A stretch of 6,769 bases of DNA from Candidatus Fibrimonadales bacterium (GTDB lineage: Bacteria; Fibrobacterota; Fibrobacteria; Fibrobacterales; Fibrobacteraceae): assembly GCA_009777135.1 (NCBI GenBank), contig WRMM01000108.1:1-6769 (forward strand). The letters run 5' to 3'. The position numbers and the translations under genes are program-made. Below the pieces are notes generated by a model. That model searched no databases and was not told where the DNA came from. It saw only the letters and a list, made by a program, of their open reading frames with translations. Positions 1 to 5,918 of this stretch are shown here, one piece after another (the stretch's first letter is position 1; every line of letters begins with the position of its first letter).

Positions 1-8
1 CGCACTCT

Positions 9-41
9 TATAATTATTATTTTTTATTTTTTTTATAATAA
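9..41. other. AT-rich segment with two TATAAT hexamers
   Basis: A T-rich stretch with TATAAT at 9-14 and again at 34-39, and a short inverted repeat TTATTAT (14-20) / ATAATAA (35-41) around a T-rich loop. It could be a promoter or the tail of an upstream terminator at the window edge. No matching -35 element is evident, so the role is unresolved. Confidence 0.25.
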
Positions 42-50
42 AAACCACAA

Positions 51-85
51 CCCCCCCCCCATTCCCCCCCCCCCCCCCCCCCCCC
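51..85. repeat. C homopolymer tracts (10 + 22 nt)
   Basis: Ten consecutive C (51-60), the trinucleotide ATT, then twenty-two consecutive C (64-85). On the minus strand this is G10-AAT-G22, which could form a G-quadruplex and is prone to replication slippage. No gene covers it. It sits just upstream of the 42-bp tandem repeats. A run this long could also be miscounted by sequencing. Confidence 0.9.
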
Positions 86-121
86 GCAAAATGTAATCCT
101 CTGTCTGAACCAGAATTCTCG

Positions 122-373
122 GAATTTACAGTATTTCCAGAATGTTCTGAAAGTTTCAAATCGCAGAGAAATATACTATCAGAACCTTCTGACACCCCCA
201 AACAGCAGAGAAACATACTATCAGAACCCTCTGATACCCCCAAACAGCAGAGAAACACACTATCAGAACCTTCTGACACCCCCAAACAGCAGAGAAACAT
301 ACTATCAGAACCCTCTGATACCCCAAAATCGCAAAAAAACATACTATCACAACTGTCTGAATCAGAATTGGCC
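122..373. repeat. 42-bp tandem repeats with internal hairpins
   Basis: Contiguous 42-bp units start at 164, 206, 248, 290 and 332. The first four are nearly identical, the fifth is degenerate, and a degenerate unit precedes them at 122-163. Each good unit runs CAGAGAAA...ACTATCAGAA...CCCCAAACAG. Units 1 and 3 carry TCAGAA-CC-TTCTGA, while units 2 and 4 carry TATCAGA-ACCC-TCTGATA, so the real period may be 84 bp. The degenerate first unit still has CAGAA-TG-TTCTG (138-149). Because 42 is a multiple of three, the minus strand stays open across the array, but this is not a convincing gene. There are no spacers, so it is not a CRISPR array. Confidence 0.9.
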
Positions 374-444
374 AGAATTACAGAAATTCTCAGAATTATT
401 AATTTTGAAAATCCTAAAAATTCTGGCCAATTCTGATTCAGACA
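354..444. repeat. 26-bp perfect inverted repeat in gene leader
   Basis: Positions 354-379 and 419-444 are perfect reverse complements over 26 bp, separated by 39 nt. The arms contain CTGAATCAGAATT and GGCCAGAATT, and CAGAATT-like words recur inside the loop. The structure ends about ten bases before the AAGGAG ribosome binding site of the DUF6261 gene, so a transcript crossing it would form a long hairpin just 5' of that site. There is no T tract after it, which argues against a simple terminator. It may be a dispersed palindromic element or a leader regulator. Confidence 0.9.
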
Positions 445-469
445 ACCAACCAACAAGGAGAAACCAATC

Positions 470-1213
470 ATGAAAATTGGCAAAATCAACAGCAACAACA
501 TGCGAAACGATTCGCATTTTCAGTTCCACACCGAGTTCAAAGACCTCGTCGCCAAAAGCGGTGCCGAAGCCTTGAAAATCGGACAACAGTTTCAAAGCTA
601 CATCCCGCTCTACGACAGAGTGGACATAGCATTGAAAAAAATCAACAAAAGCGTCCTCACGGAGCAAATCCAAGAGGCGGACAAGGCGAGGGATGAGATT
701 TGGGAGGGCATTATAAACATGAATGCTGCCGCTCTCAAACATTTCAGCCCCGAAACACGGGAAGCCGCCAAAAGGCTCAAAATCGTCTTTGACACCTACG
801 GGAACATAGCCAGAAAGCCCCTCAACGAGCAGACTTCGGCAACCTACAATATTTTGCAGGAGCTGGAGGGCAAATATACTGGCGATGTGGCGGTTGTTGG
901 CATACAGCAGTGGGTGGCGGAGCTAAAAGCACGGAACAACGCTTTCGGCGATTTGGTCAAGGAGCGTTTCGACGAATCCGCATTGAAAACGGACATCGTG
1001 CTTAGAGATGCCCGCAGGGAGCTTGACGGAGTGTATCGCACTATCGTTGAGCGGATAAACGCACTAGTGATTGTGGAAGGAGCGGCGGCTTACGAGGCTT
1101 TCATCAGAACGCTGAATGTTATTGTAAAGAAATACACGCCCAAGAAAAGGAAGAAAGACGGTGGCGTTGAGGAAGAAATTGAAGAAAACGAGGAGGTGGA
1201 AAATGAAATTTGA
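470..1213 (+). CDS. DUF6261 family protein
   Basis: A 247-residue soluble, mostly alpha-helical protein with no signal peptide or membrane segment. The sequence matches my memory of the DUF6261 family, common in Bacteroidota and relatives: an N-terminal HFQFHTEF segment, SVLTEQIQEADKARDEIW, FSPETREAAKRLKIVFDTYG and RINALVIVEGAAAYEAFI. The family has no established function. The start ATG follows AAGGAG (455-460) by nine bases and is the first sensible start after the leader inverted repeat. The C-terminus is a low-complexity KKRKKDGG tail followed by an acidic Glu/Asn stretch. That stretch also encodes the AGGAGG ribosome binding site of the next gene, which overlaps by 11 bp, so the two are probably translationally coupled. 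The family call is fairly sure; the role is unknown. Confidence 0.85.
   Translation: MKIGKINSNNMRNDSHFQFHTEFKDLVAKSGAEALKIGQQFQSYIPLYDRVDIALKKINKSVLTEQIQEADKARDEIWEGIINMNAAALKHFSPETREAAKRLKIVFDTYGNIARKPLNEQTSATYNILQELEGKYTGDVAVVGIQQWVAELKARNNAFGDLVKERFDESALKTDIVLRDARRELDGVYRTIVERINALVIVEGAAAYEAFIRTLNVIVKKYTPKKRKKDGGVEEEIEENEEVENEI
1191..1205 (+). promoter_or_regulatory. RBS fixing the GLUG gene start
   Basis: AGGAGG (1191-1196) lies six bases before ATG 1203, inside the end of the DUF6261 coding sequence. It is the strongest ribosome site near this gene. It favours 1203 over the in-frame ATGs at 1161, 1224 and 1335, none of which has a comparable site. Confidence 0.75.
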
Positions 1214-3413
1214 AGCAAATAAAATGGGCGTATCAGGCATTTGTTCGGGCAACCAATGTGGGCTGCCCTCACGGGTCAGCACAACGGGGGTGAGCGTTCC
1301 CGTCCCTAATGTAGGGGCGAAAAATTTTTCGCCCATGTTTGCGGCCAGACAAATAATGTTGGCAATCCTAATCGCCGCAGGCATGGCAATGGCGGATCCG
1401 ATTGAAATTCGCACCGCGCAGGATTTACACGACATCAGGGATAATCTCAGCAGGGATTATGTCTTGATGAATGACATTGACCTAACGGAGTTCATTGCGG
1501 ATAATGAGACGGACGATGAGGGGTGGTTGCCGATTGGAACTACTGATGATCGCTTCACCGGCAGTTTTGACGGCAACGGTTTTATCATTCGAGGGCTGAG
1601 GATTAACAGACCAAGCACGGACTATGTCGGGCTGTTTGCGGCGGTCGGCTCCGGCGGAAAGGTGAGCGGTTTGTTGTTGGAGGATGTGAGTATTGTGGGG
1701 GGTCAATTTGTCGGCGTTGTTGCGGGAGGAGGTAACAGCGGCATAATTGAGAACTGCGTTGTTACAGGAACTGTCAGCGGTAATGGCGATGGTGTCGGTG
1801 GTGTGATTGGATTTATTAATAGCCTAACTTTCCGCAACAACATTGCGCTTCTTGAGAGTGTTAATAATAGTGCCGGTAGTGCCGGTCGGGTGGTTGGTTT
1901 GAGTATCGGCCCATCACCTACCAACAACCGCGCATGGAGCGAGATGATGGTTAATGGCAACCTCATAGAATACGGCACGGCAAACAACGGACACGGCGAG
2001 GATATGTCCACCGCCGAAGCCTACGCTCTTCTCAAAACAAAGAGAATGAGGCTTCCCGAATATATGTACAGCGTGGACTACCCATTCCTCATCTACACCG
2101 CCGAAGACTTAGACAACATCCGCAAAGGCTTGGACAAGCATTATGTTTTGATGGATGATATTGATTTGACGAAGTTCATTGAGGCGAATGAGACGGACGG
2201 CGAGGGGTGGGAGCCTATTGGGGATGACACAAGTTATCCCAACAATATGTTTACCGGAAGCCTTACTAATCCTAACGGATATATTATTCGTGGATTGAGG
2301 ATTAATCGTCCTGATGATGCCGATGTCGGACTGTTCGGATTTGTCGGCAACGACGGAACGGTGAGCGACGACGGAACGGTGAGTGGTGTGTTGTTGGAGA
2401 ATGTGAATATTGTGGGAAGTAACTATGTCGGTGCTGTTGTGGGAACTAACTATTTCGGCACAGTTAATAATTGCGTTGTTACGGGAACTGTCAGCGGTAA
2501 TGATTCTGATATCGGCGGCGTGGTGGGAAGAACTTTGGCTGGAACTGTCAGCAATAATGTTGCGCTTCTTGGGAATGTAAGCGGTACTACGAATGTCAGT
2601 CGTGTGGTTGGTAATGACGTTGCCCGTGTCGGTGCCGACACATTTACCGGCAACAAAGCGTGGAGCGGAACGTTGGTTAATGGCACAATAGTTACAGACG
2701 GCACGGGGAACAATGAGAACGGCGAAAATCTGGGAACAGTCGCCGCAATAGATTTGTTGGGGGATTTGGAAATGTCGGTACCGCAGTATCTGCTTGACGC
2801 AGCAGCAGACGAAAAAGCAATAGAGGATGCATCGGAATTCAAACTCACCCACAAGCCCATTCTCGACACGGAAGCAGAAGATGTTGCAATAAGCGACAAA
2901 GAATCCGTTGCAGCAGCCCTAACCGCTTACGAAGCCCTAAGCACCCTCGCAAAGGATAAACTCATAGACGGCGAAAAGCAACACCTTGACGCTTTGCTTG
3001 CGAAGATAGAGGATTTGGAGGAGGAAGCAGCGGTGGCGGCGACAGAAGCAGAAGCAAACGCATTCAAAACCGCCCACGCAGCCATTCTCGCCAAAACGGT
3101 TGACAATGTTGCAATAAGCGACAAAGCAGCCGTTGCAGTAGCCCTAACCGCTTACGAAGCCCTAACGCCAGCCGCAAAAGCCTTGCTAGCAACCGAAAAA
3201 AACTTGCTAGAAAACTTAAAAGCAAAGATAACCGAACTCGAAGAAGCCACCCCAATCATCGCAAATCGGGAAAATCGGCTAATCGGGGCCATCGGGGTTC
3301 AGACAATATACTACGATTTAAAGGGCACCCCATTGGGCACAATCAAACCCACAACCCCTGGCGTATATATTGAAAAGCAAGGAAAGCAAACGAAACGCAT
3401 CGTGGTGCGGTAA
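1203..3413 (+). CDS. Secreted GLUG-repeat protein, T9SS-like C-terminus
   Basis: From ATG 1203 the product is 736 residues. Residues 1-44 are an unusual extension encoded largely by palindromic repeat DNA. Residues 45-64 (MFAARQIMLAILIAAGMAMA) form a clear Sec signal peptide with likely cleavage before Asp65. Two homologous modules follow, starting near residues 69 and 297 (228-residue offset). Each opens with TAxDL...YVLMxDIDLT...GW.PIG and continues into GLUG-type repeats (VGLF, VSGxLLExV, NCVVTGTVSG), a beta-solenoid-like fold typical of adhesins and surface proteins. Residues about 535-682 are two 75-residue Ala/Glu-rich helical repeats. The last 33 residues (YDLKG...PGVYI...KRIVVR) resemble the end of a T9SS type A sorting domain. 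The likely role is a surface-exposed or released binding protein; the ligand is unknown. It overlaps the DUF6261 gene by 11 bp. Alternative start: ATG 1335, directly at the signal peptide but without a ribosome site. Confidence 0.85.
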   Translation: MKFEANKMGVSGICSGNQCGLPSRVSTTGVSVPVPNVGAKNFSPMFAARQIMLAILIAAGMAMADPIEIRTAQDLHDIRDNLSRDYVLMNDIDLTEFIADNETDDEGWLPIGTTDDRFTGSFDGNGFIIRGLRINRPSTDYVGLFAAVGSGGKVSGLLLEDVSIVGGQFVGVVAGGGNSGIIENCVVTGTVSGNGDGVGGVIGFINSLTFRNNIALLESVNNSAGSAGRVVGLSIGPSPTNNRAWSEMMVNGNLIEYGTANNGHGEDMSTAEAYALLKTKRMRLPEYMYSVDYPFLIYTAEDLDNIRKGLDKHYVLMDDIDLTKFIEANETDGEGWEPIGDDTSYPNNMFTGSLTNPNGYIIRGLRINRPDDADVGLFGFVGNDGTVSDDGTVSGVLLENVNIVGSNYVGAVVGTNYFGTVNNCVVTGTVSGNDSDIGGVVGRTLAGTVSNNVALLGNVSGTTNVSRVVGNDVARVGADTFTGNKAWSGTLVNGTIVTDGTGNNENGENLGTVAAIDLLGDLEMSVPQYLLDAAADEKAIEDASEFKLTHKPILDTEAEDVAISDKESVAAALTAYEALSTLAKDKLIDGEKQHLDALLAKIEDLEEEAAVAATEAEANAFKTAHAAILAKTVDNVAISDKAAVAVALTAYEALTPAAKALLATEKNLLENLKAKITELEEATPIIANRENRLIGAIGVQTIYYDLKGTPLGTIKPTTPGVYIEKQGKQTKRIVVR
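1226..1303 (-). repeat. Interspersed palindromic element, copy B (inside CDS)
   Basis: Read on the minus strand this segment aligns with 3481-3556 over its whole length with a few small gaps. Shared blocks are ACGGGAAyGCTyACCCCCGT, GCTGACC, GTGAGG, AGCCC, CATT, CGAACAA and GCCwGAT...GCCC. Hairpins ACGGG/CCCGT and GCTG/CAGC are kept. It lies in the coding region for the N-terminal extension of the GLUG protein and stays in frame there. Confidence 0.8.
1315..1334. repeat. 20-bp perfect palindrome
   Basis: GGGCGAAAAATTTTTCGCCC is a perfect 20-bp palindrome directly abutting ATG 1335 of the signal peptide. Words of the type GTAGGGGCGA...TCGCCC are, from memory, common in dispersed intergenic palindromes of many bacteria. 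Here it is translated within the GLUG protein extension. Confidence 0.85.
2838..3245 (+). repeat. 75-codon tandem repeat in GLUG protein
   Basis: Two coding copies (about 2838-3023 and 3063-3245) offset by 225 bp, sharing FK.xHxxIL, VAISDK, ALTAYEAL, AK.LL and LEE. Two DNA blocks are identical: 21 bp (2881-2901 = 3106-3126) and 25 bp (2916-2940 = 3141-3165). They encode helical, probably coiled spacer or stalk repeats. The high DNA identity in only parts of the unit suggests a fairly recent duplication or gene conversion. Confidence 0.85.
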
Positions 3414-3416
3414 CCA

Positions 3417-3445
3417 CGGGCGACCCTAGCGGTCGCCCTTTTTTT
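3417..3445 (+). terminator. Rho-independent terminator after GLUG gene
   Basis: GGGCGACC (3418-3425), loop CTAGC, GGTCGCCC (3431-3438), then seven T. The flanking A3417 can pair with the first T. It lies four bases after the TAA stop at 3411-3413, so it ends the DUF6261-GLUG transcript. Confidence 0.92.
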
Positions 3446-3480
3446 CGCCACGATATTCCGCACAGGCACTCTGTTCAAAG

Positions 3481-3556
3481 ACGGGAATGCTTACCCCCGT
3501 GAAGCTGACCGTGAGGTTAGCCCCATTCAAGCACCGCGAACAAAAGCCAGATGCCC
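3481..3556 (+). repeat. Interspersed palindromic element, copy A (intergenic)
   Basis: Homologous to the reverse complement of 1226-1303. It folds into ACGGG/CCCGT (3481-3500), then GCTGACC-GTGA-GGTTAGC with a GNRA-type loop (3504-3521), and may be closed by TGTTC (3472-3476) / GAACA (3537-3541). The pairing is conserved between copies despite base changes, for example G-C in one and G-U in the other. No open reading frame of note crosses it. It could be a mobile palindromic element or a structured RNA; neither is proven. Confidence 0.75.
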
Positions 3557-3595
3557 TATAATATCCCTTGTCCCAAGCGAATAAATCTGCATTAT
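3557..3595 (+). promoter_or_regulatory. Possible promoter elements for 3660-5144 unit
   Basis: A perfect TATAAT (3557-3562) follows the repeat element directly but lacks a good -35. A second possibility is TTGTCC (3568-3573), 16-bp spacer, CATTAT (3590-3595). Both lie upstream of the gene starting at 3660 and downstream of the terminator, where a promoter is expected. Evidence is weak. Confidence 0.3.
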
Positions 3596-3646
3596 CTTAC
3601 ATAAATCACTAAAGTTTTCTAAATTTATGCCGATAGATATAGAAAA

Positions 3647-3662
3647 GAGAGGTATTATTATG
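3647..3662 (+). promoter_or_regulatory. RBS fixing start at 3660
   Basis: GAGAGG (3647-3652) lies seven bases before ATG 3660. The in-frame ATG at 3627 is preceded only by AT-rich sequence, so 3660 is preferred. Confidence 0.7.
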
Positions 3663-4109
3663 GCAATCACACCACCCAAGCTTGGCGATTACAAGTCCCC
3701 AATCAGCACAGAACTGATGTACCAGTTCTATGACAATAAGGCTATAACCCCGCAAATTCGTGCCGCTTTGCAGAAAAAACAGCAAGATGCTGACGCAGAG
3801 AGCGGTTCTGATGCTGCACCTGGCTCAAAATTTGGCCCAGCCGCCCGCGTGAACATCACCGACCAAATTGTGCGTATGAACATGGCGGGGTCCAAAGATA
3901 AAACAGAAGAGGCTGAAACTTCAAAAAGACCTTCCAGATTTGACGCTCTTGAATATGCAAAAGCCAATGTAGCCGAGCGACAGGCTGAAGCAAATAAAGA
4001 AAAAGACGCCGCGCTCAAAGGAATAGCGGATAAGATTGCCGCGGAAGAAGAAGCGAAAAAGGCTGCGGAAAAAGGAAGCGAAGAAGAAACAGCCAAAGAA
4101 GAAGGTTAA
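3660..4109 (+). CDS. Hypothetical charged, low-complexity protein
   Basis: A 149-residue product that I do not recognise. The first 45 or so residues (MAITPPKLGDYKSPISTEL...) look most foldable. The middle is Ser/Gly/Ala/Asp-rich and probably disordered. Residues from about 105 onward are Ala/Glu/Lys-rich and predicted helical or coiled coil (AKANVAERQAEANKEKDAAL...), ending in an acidic tail EEETAKEEG. There is no signal peptide or membrane segment, so a cytoplasmic place is likely. The chosen start has a good ribosome site; an in-frame ATG at 3627 would add 11 residues. It is the first gene of a tight three-gene unit with an outer-membrane barrel and another unknown protein. It could be a scaffold or adaptor, but that is a guess from composition only. 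Confidence 0.75.
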   Translation: MAITPPKLGDYKSPISTELMYQFYDNKAITPQIRAALQKKQQDADAESGSDAAPGSKFGPAARVNITDQIVRMNMAGSKDKTEEAETSKRPSRFDALEYAKANVAERQAEANKEKDAALKGIADKIAAEEEAKKAAEKGSEEETAKEEG

Positions 4110-4117
4110 CCTGGCAG

Positions 4118-4714
4118 GTGTTTCGCTCAGTATTTTTAATCTTCTTGCTTGCTCAGTTTTTGCATGCATTTGAAGATGAGTGGGTAAGAAAGCATGTTTT
4201 TTCTGCTGGCGTTGATTTTGCAATAACCAGAGGGCATCTTGATGGGGTTTCAAAGATAAATTCCAGCGGTAATTTAGAACCAGAAACCATCATTTTGCCT
4301 AAAATCCCATTTTTTTTAGTTTATGCCTTTGACTTGCGCGCTCTTGCGAATGAGCATTCCGTAGGTCTTAATTTTGGATATGCTCCGCACGGAGATTCAA
4401 AGTATTTGCGATATGGCTTGGAATACCAATACCATTTTTTTTGGCCTGAGCCTTTTAGGATGGGAACCGGCATTGGCTATGATTTTTCTTCTGTGCGTTC
4501 ATCGGAAGCGATTTTCAGCGGCAATGGTCCTCATGCGGTGCTTTCTGCGCAGTATTATTTTACGGAAAATTTTGCGGTGGAATCCGCTATTCGCTATCGT
4601 TTGCTTCATTTGAATCAAGTGGCAACAGATTTGAATCCTGGCAGATCCAAATTAAGCGAAGCGCTTTGGCAGGGCATGGGCGAACTTGGTTTAAGGGGGA
4701 TGTTTGTTTTTTGA
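4118..4714 (+). CDS. Small outer-membrane beta-barrel protein
   Basis: A 198-residue product starting at GTG 4118, eight bases after the previous stop; GAAGG (4101-4105) serves as a distant ribosome site. Residues 1-17 (MFRSVFLIFLLAQFLHA) are a signal peptide with likely cleavage before Phe18. The rest shows alternating polar and hydrophobic/aromatic strands: HVFSAGVDFAI, HSVGLNFGYA, LRYGLEYQYHFF, FRMGTGIGYDF, HAVLSAQYYF, NFAVESAIRYRLL, MGELGLRGMFVF. It ends in a terminal Phe, the usual signature of a barrel inserted by the BAM complex. About eight strands fit the length, as in OmpX/OmpA-barrel-sized proteins. I cannot name a family, and pore, adhesion or anchoring roles are all open. The last 11 bases overlap the next gene if its TTG start is right. 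Confidence 0.8.
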   Translation: MFRSVFLIFLLAQFLHAFEDEWVRKHVFSAGVDFAITRGHLDGVSKINSSGNLEPETIILPKIPFFLVYAFDLRALANEHSVGLNFGYAPHGDSKYLRYGLEYQYHFFWPEPFRMGTGIGYDFSSVRSSEAIFSGNGPHAVLSAQYYFTENFAVESAIRYRLLHLNQVATDLNPGRSKLSEALWQGMGELGLRGMFVF

Positions 4715-5144
4715 CAAAATATCTCAAGCTCAGGATTTGATTGCAAAACGGCGCCCGGAGCTAATGGAAAACCGCCAAGTTTATGAGGCTATTCTGCAAT
4801 TTTATTCCGATAATTCATTAACGCCAACAAGCATTTTAGATTTAATGCAGCTTTTGAAAAACAAAAAGATTGAGGCGTATAAAACAAACGCAAAAACATT
4901 TAAGGAATGCGTATATAATCTCTTGGATGAATTCCCCGAACTCACATCCGCAAAAGGCATGCTTCGTTACTATGAAGCTGCCCCGAATTTTGACTGGCGC
5001 GAATGCGAATATGCCGAAATTGCCTTAGGGGAAGCCTTAACCCAAGACATTTACGGCTGGCAACCCGATTTTTGGACTCTTTTTGAAAGAAAGACGGAAA
5101 ATGCGGATACATGCGGGTTGACGGTGGTGGCGGCGTTTTACTAA
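4704..5144 (+). CDS. Hypothetical protein, TTG start, coupled to barrel gene
   Basis: A 146-residue product of unknown family, without signal peptide or membrane span. It appears alpha-helical: QAQDLIAKRRPELMENRQVYEAILQFYSDN, then TSILDLMQLLKNKKIEAY, FKECVYNLLDEFPEL, ending WTLFERKTENADTCGLTVVAAFY. The start is uncertain. TTG 4704 lies four bases after AAGGGGG (4693-4699) and overlaps the previous gene by 11 bp. TTG 4737 or ATG 4764 would shorten it by 11 or 20 residues. Codon use and close spacing put it in the same transcript as the two preceding genes. It is followed, with only 29 bp between, by the convergent M23 peptidase remnant; no terminator is visible in that gap. Confidence 0.7.
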   Translation: MFFDKISQAQDLIAKRRPELMENRQVYEAILQFYSDNSLTPTSILDLMQLLKNKKIEAYKTNAKTFKECVYNLLDEFPELTSAKGMLRYYEAAPNFDWRECEYAEIALGEALTQDIYGWQPDFWTLFERKTENADTCGLTVVAAFY

Positions 5145-5429
5145 ATTCCCCTTATGATGAAGTTAAAGTGGTATTATTCTTTAACACTATGTTCCATTTT
5201 TTCTGCATTCAATAATTCTCTATATGTATCAACTGGTTTCGGATAGAACTCATTATCCAAAGCTAACTTCATAAAATGTAAATGTGTTGGAGATCTTTTC
5301 TTAAAAGCATTCAATCCTGTACGGCCCATAGTAGTAATCGTATCACCTCTACTGATTATCTGCCCTATGCTTACAAAAACAGCATTATTATTTGCATAAT
5401 AAAAAAGAGCATTATCATTTGGATCATAA

Positions 5430-5439
5430 ATATATATAT
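5430..5439 (-). repeat. (AT)5 tract causing frameshift in M23 gene
   Basis: ATATATATAT inside the M23 coding region. One extra TA unit shifts the frame by two. Deleting one unit joins GGKYIYI to YDPNDNALFYYA, the expected family sequence. Dinucleotide tracts of this kind can switch genes by slippage. Confidence 0.75.
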
Positions 5440-5760
5440 GTATTTACCTCCGCGTAAAGGGCTTGCGTTATCCCAATCTTTTTCCAATGCAACTACAATG
5501 CCGCTGCTTACAGAGAGAATATTTACAAATTGTCCTGTTCTATCATCTTTGCTGTCTTGATTTTTGTCGTAGATAAAAATATCATGAGCTGGATGCCCGC
5601 CATGCTTGTTTCCATCAAAGTAGTCATATCCCTTAGGAATATAACCTTCGCCACGAGTACCACCGATAGCATTTGATGAATAACCCTCCACTGGAAAAAT
5701 CCATTTTTCTTTTTTCGCTTCATTAAGTTTTAGGCTCTTGTAAGAAGTTTGCAATTCAGG

Positions 5761-5771
5761 AAAAATTTTTT
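5761..5771 (-). repeat. A5T6 run causing frameshift in M23 gene
   Basis: On the minus strand the run reads A6T5. With one base fewer, ALKNATKNF continues into PELQTSYKSLKL in the frame of the peptidase domain. As written, the N-terminal frame hits TGA at 5758-5756. Confidence 0.7.
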
Positions 5772-5918
5772 GTAGCATTTTTTAATGCTTGTGCTTTGTC
5801 TATTTTATTATCTCTTACTAATGTATTTACCGAATCAAATTCAGCAGCAAATGTTTTTATTGCGGCGTTATCTGGGGTAGCCAAAGGGATCGTTGCTAAA
5901 AGACAAAATATAAATATT

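Noticed and set aside
156..350. 64-residue minus-strand reading frame with 14-residue repeats
   Set aside because: It stays open only because the 42-bp repeat length is a multiple of three. There is no ribosome site, and the composition follows the DNA repeat.
164..373. CRISPR array
   Set aside because: Units are contiguous 42-bp repeats without unique spacers.
362..3255. Several minus-strand open frames opposite 470-3413, including a long one at 2109-2852
   Set aside because: They are antisense to clearly coding sequence with family matches and protein repeats. Their own translations show no family features.
3262..3300. Fourfold ATCGG motif at 8-9 base spacing
   Set aside because: Short, inside the coding linker before the C-terminal sorting-like region, and irregular; probably low-complexity coding sequence.
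3465..3560. Cobalamin riboswitch
   Set aside because: Fragments such as GGGAA and AAGCCAG recall it, but the conserved B12-box and core order are missing, and the homology to the coding-region copy at 1226-1303 explains the sequence better.
4374..4613. Plus-strand 79-residue frame within the barrel gene
   Set aside because: Alternative frame of the outer-membrane barrel gene, which has a signal peptide and beta-strand pattern.
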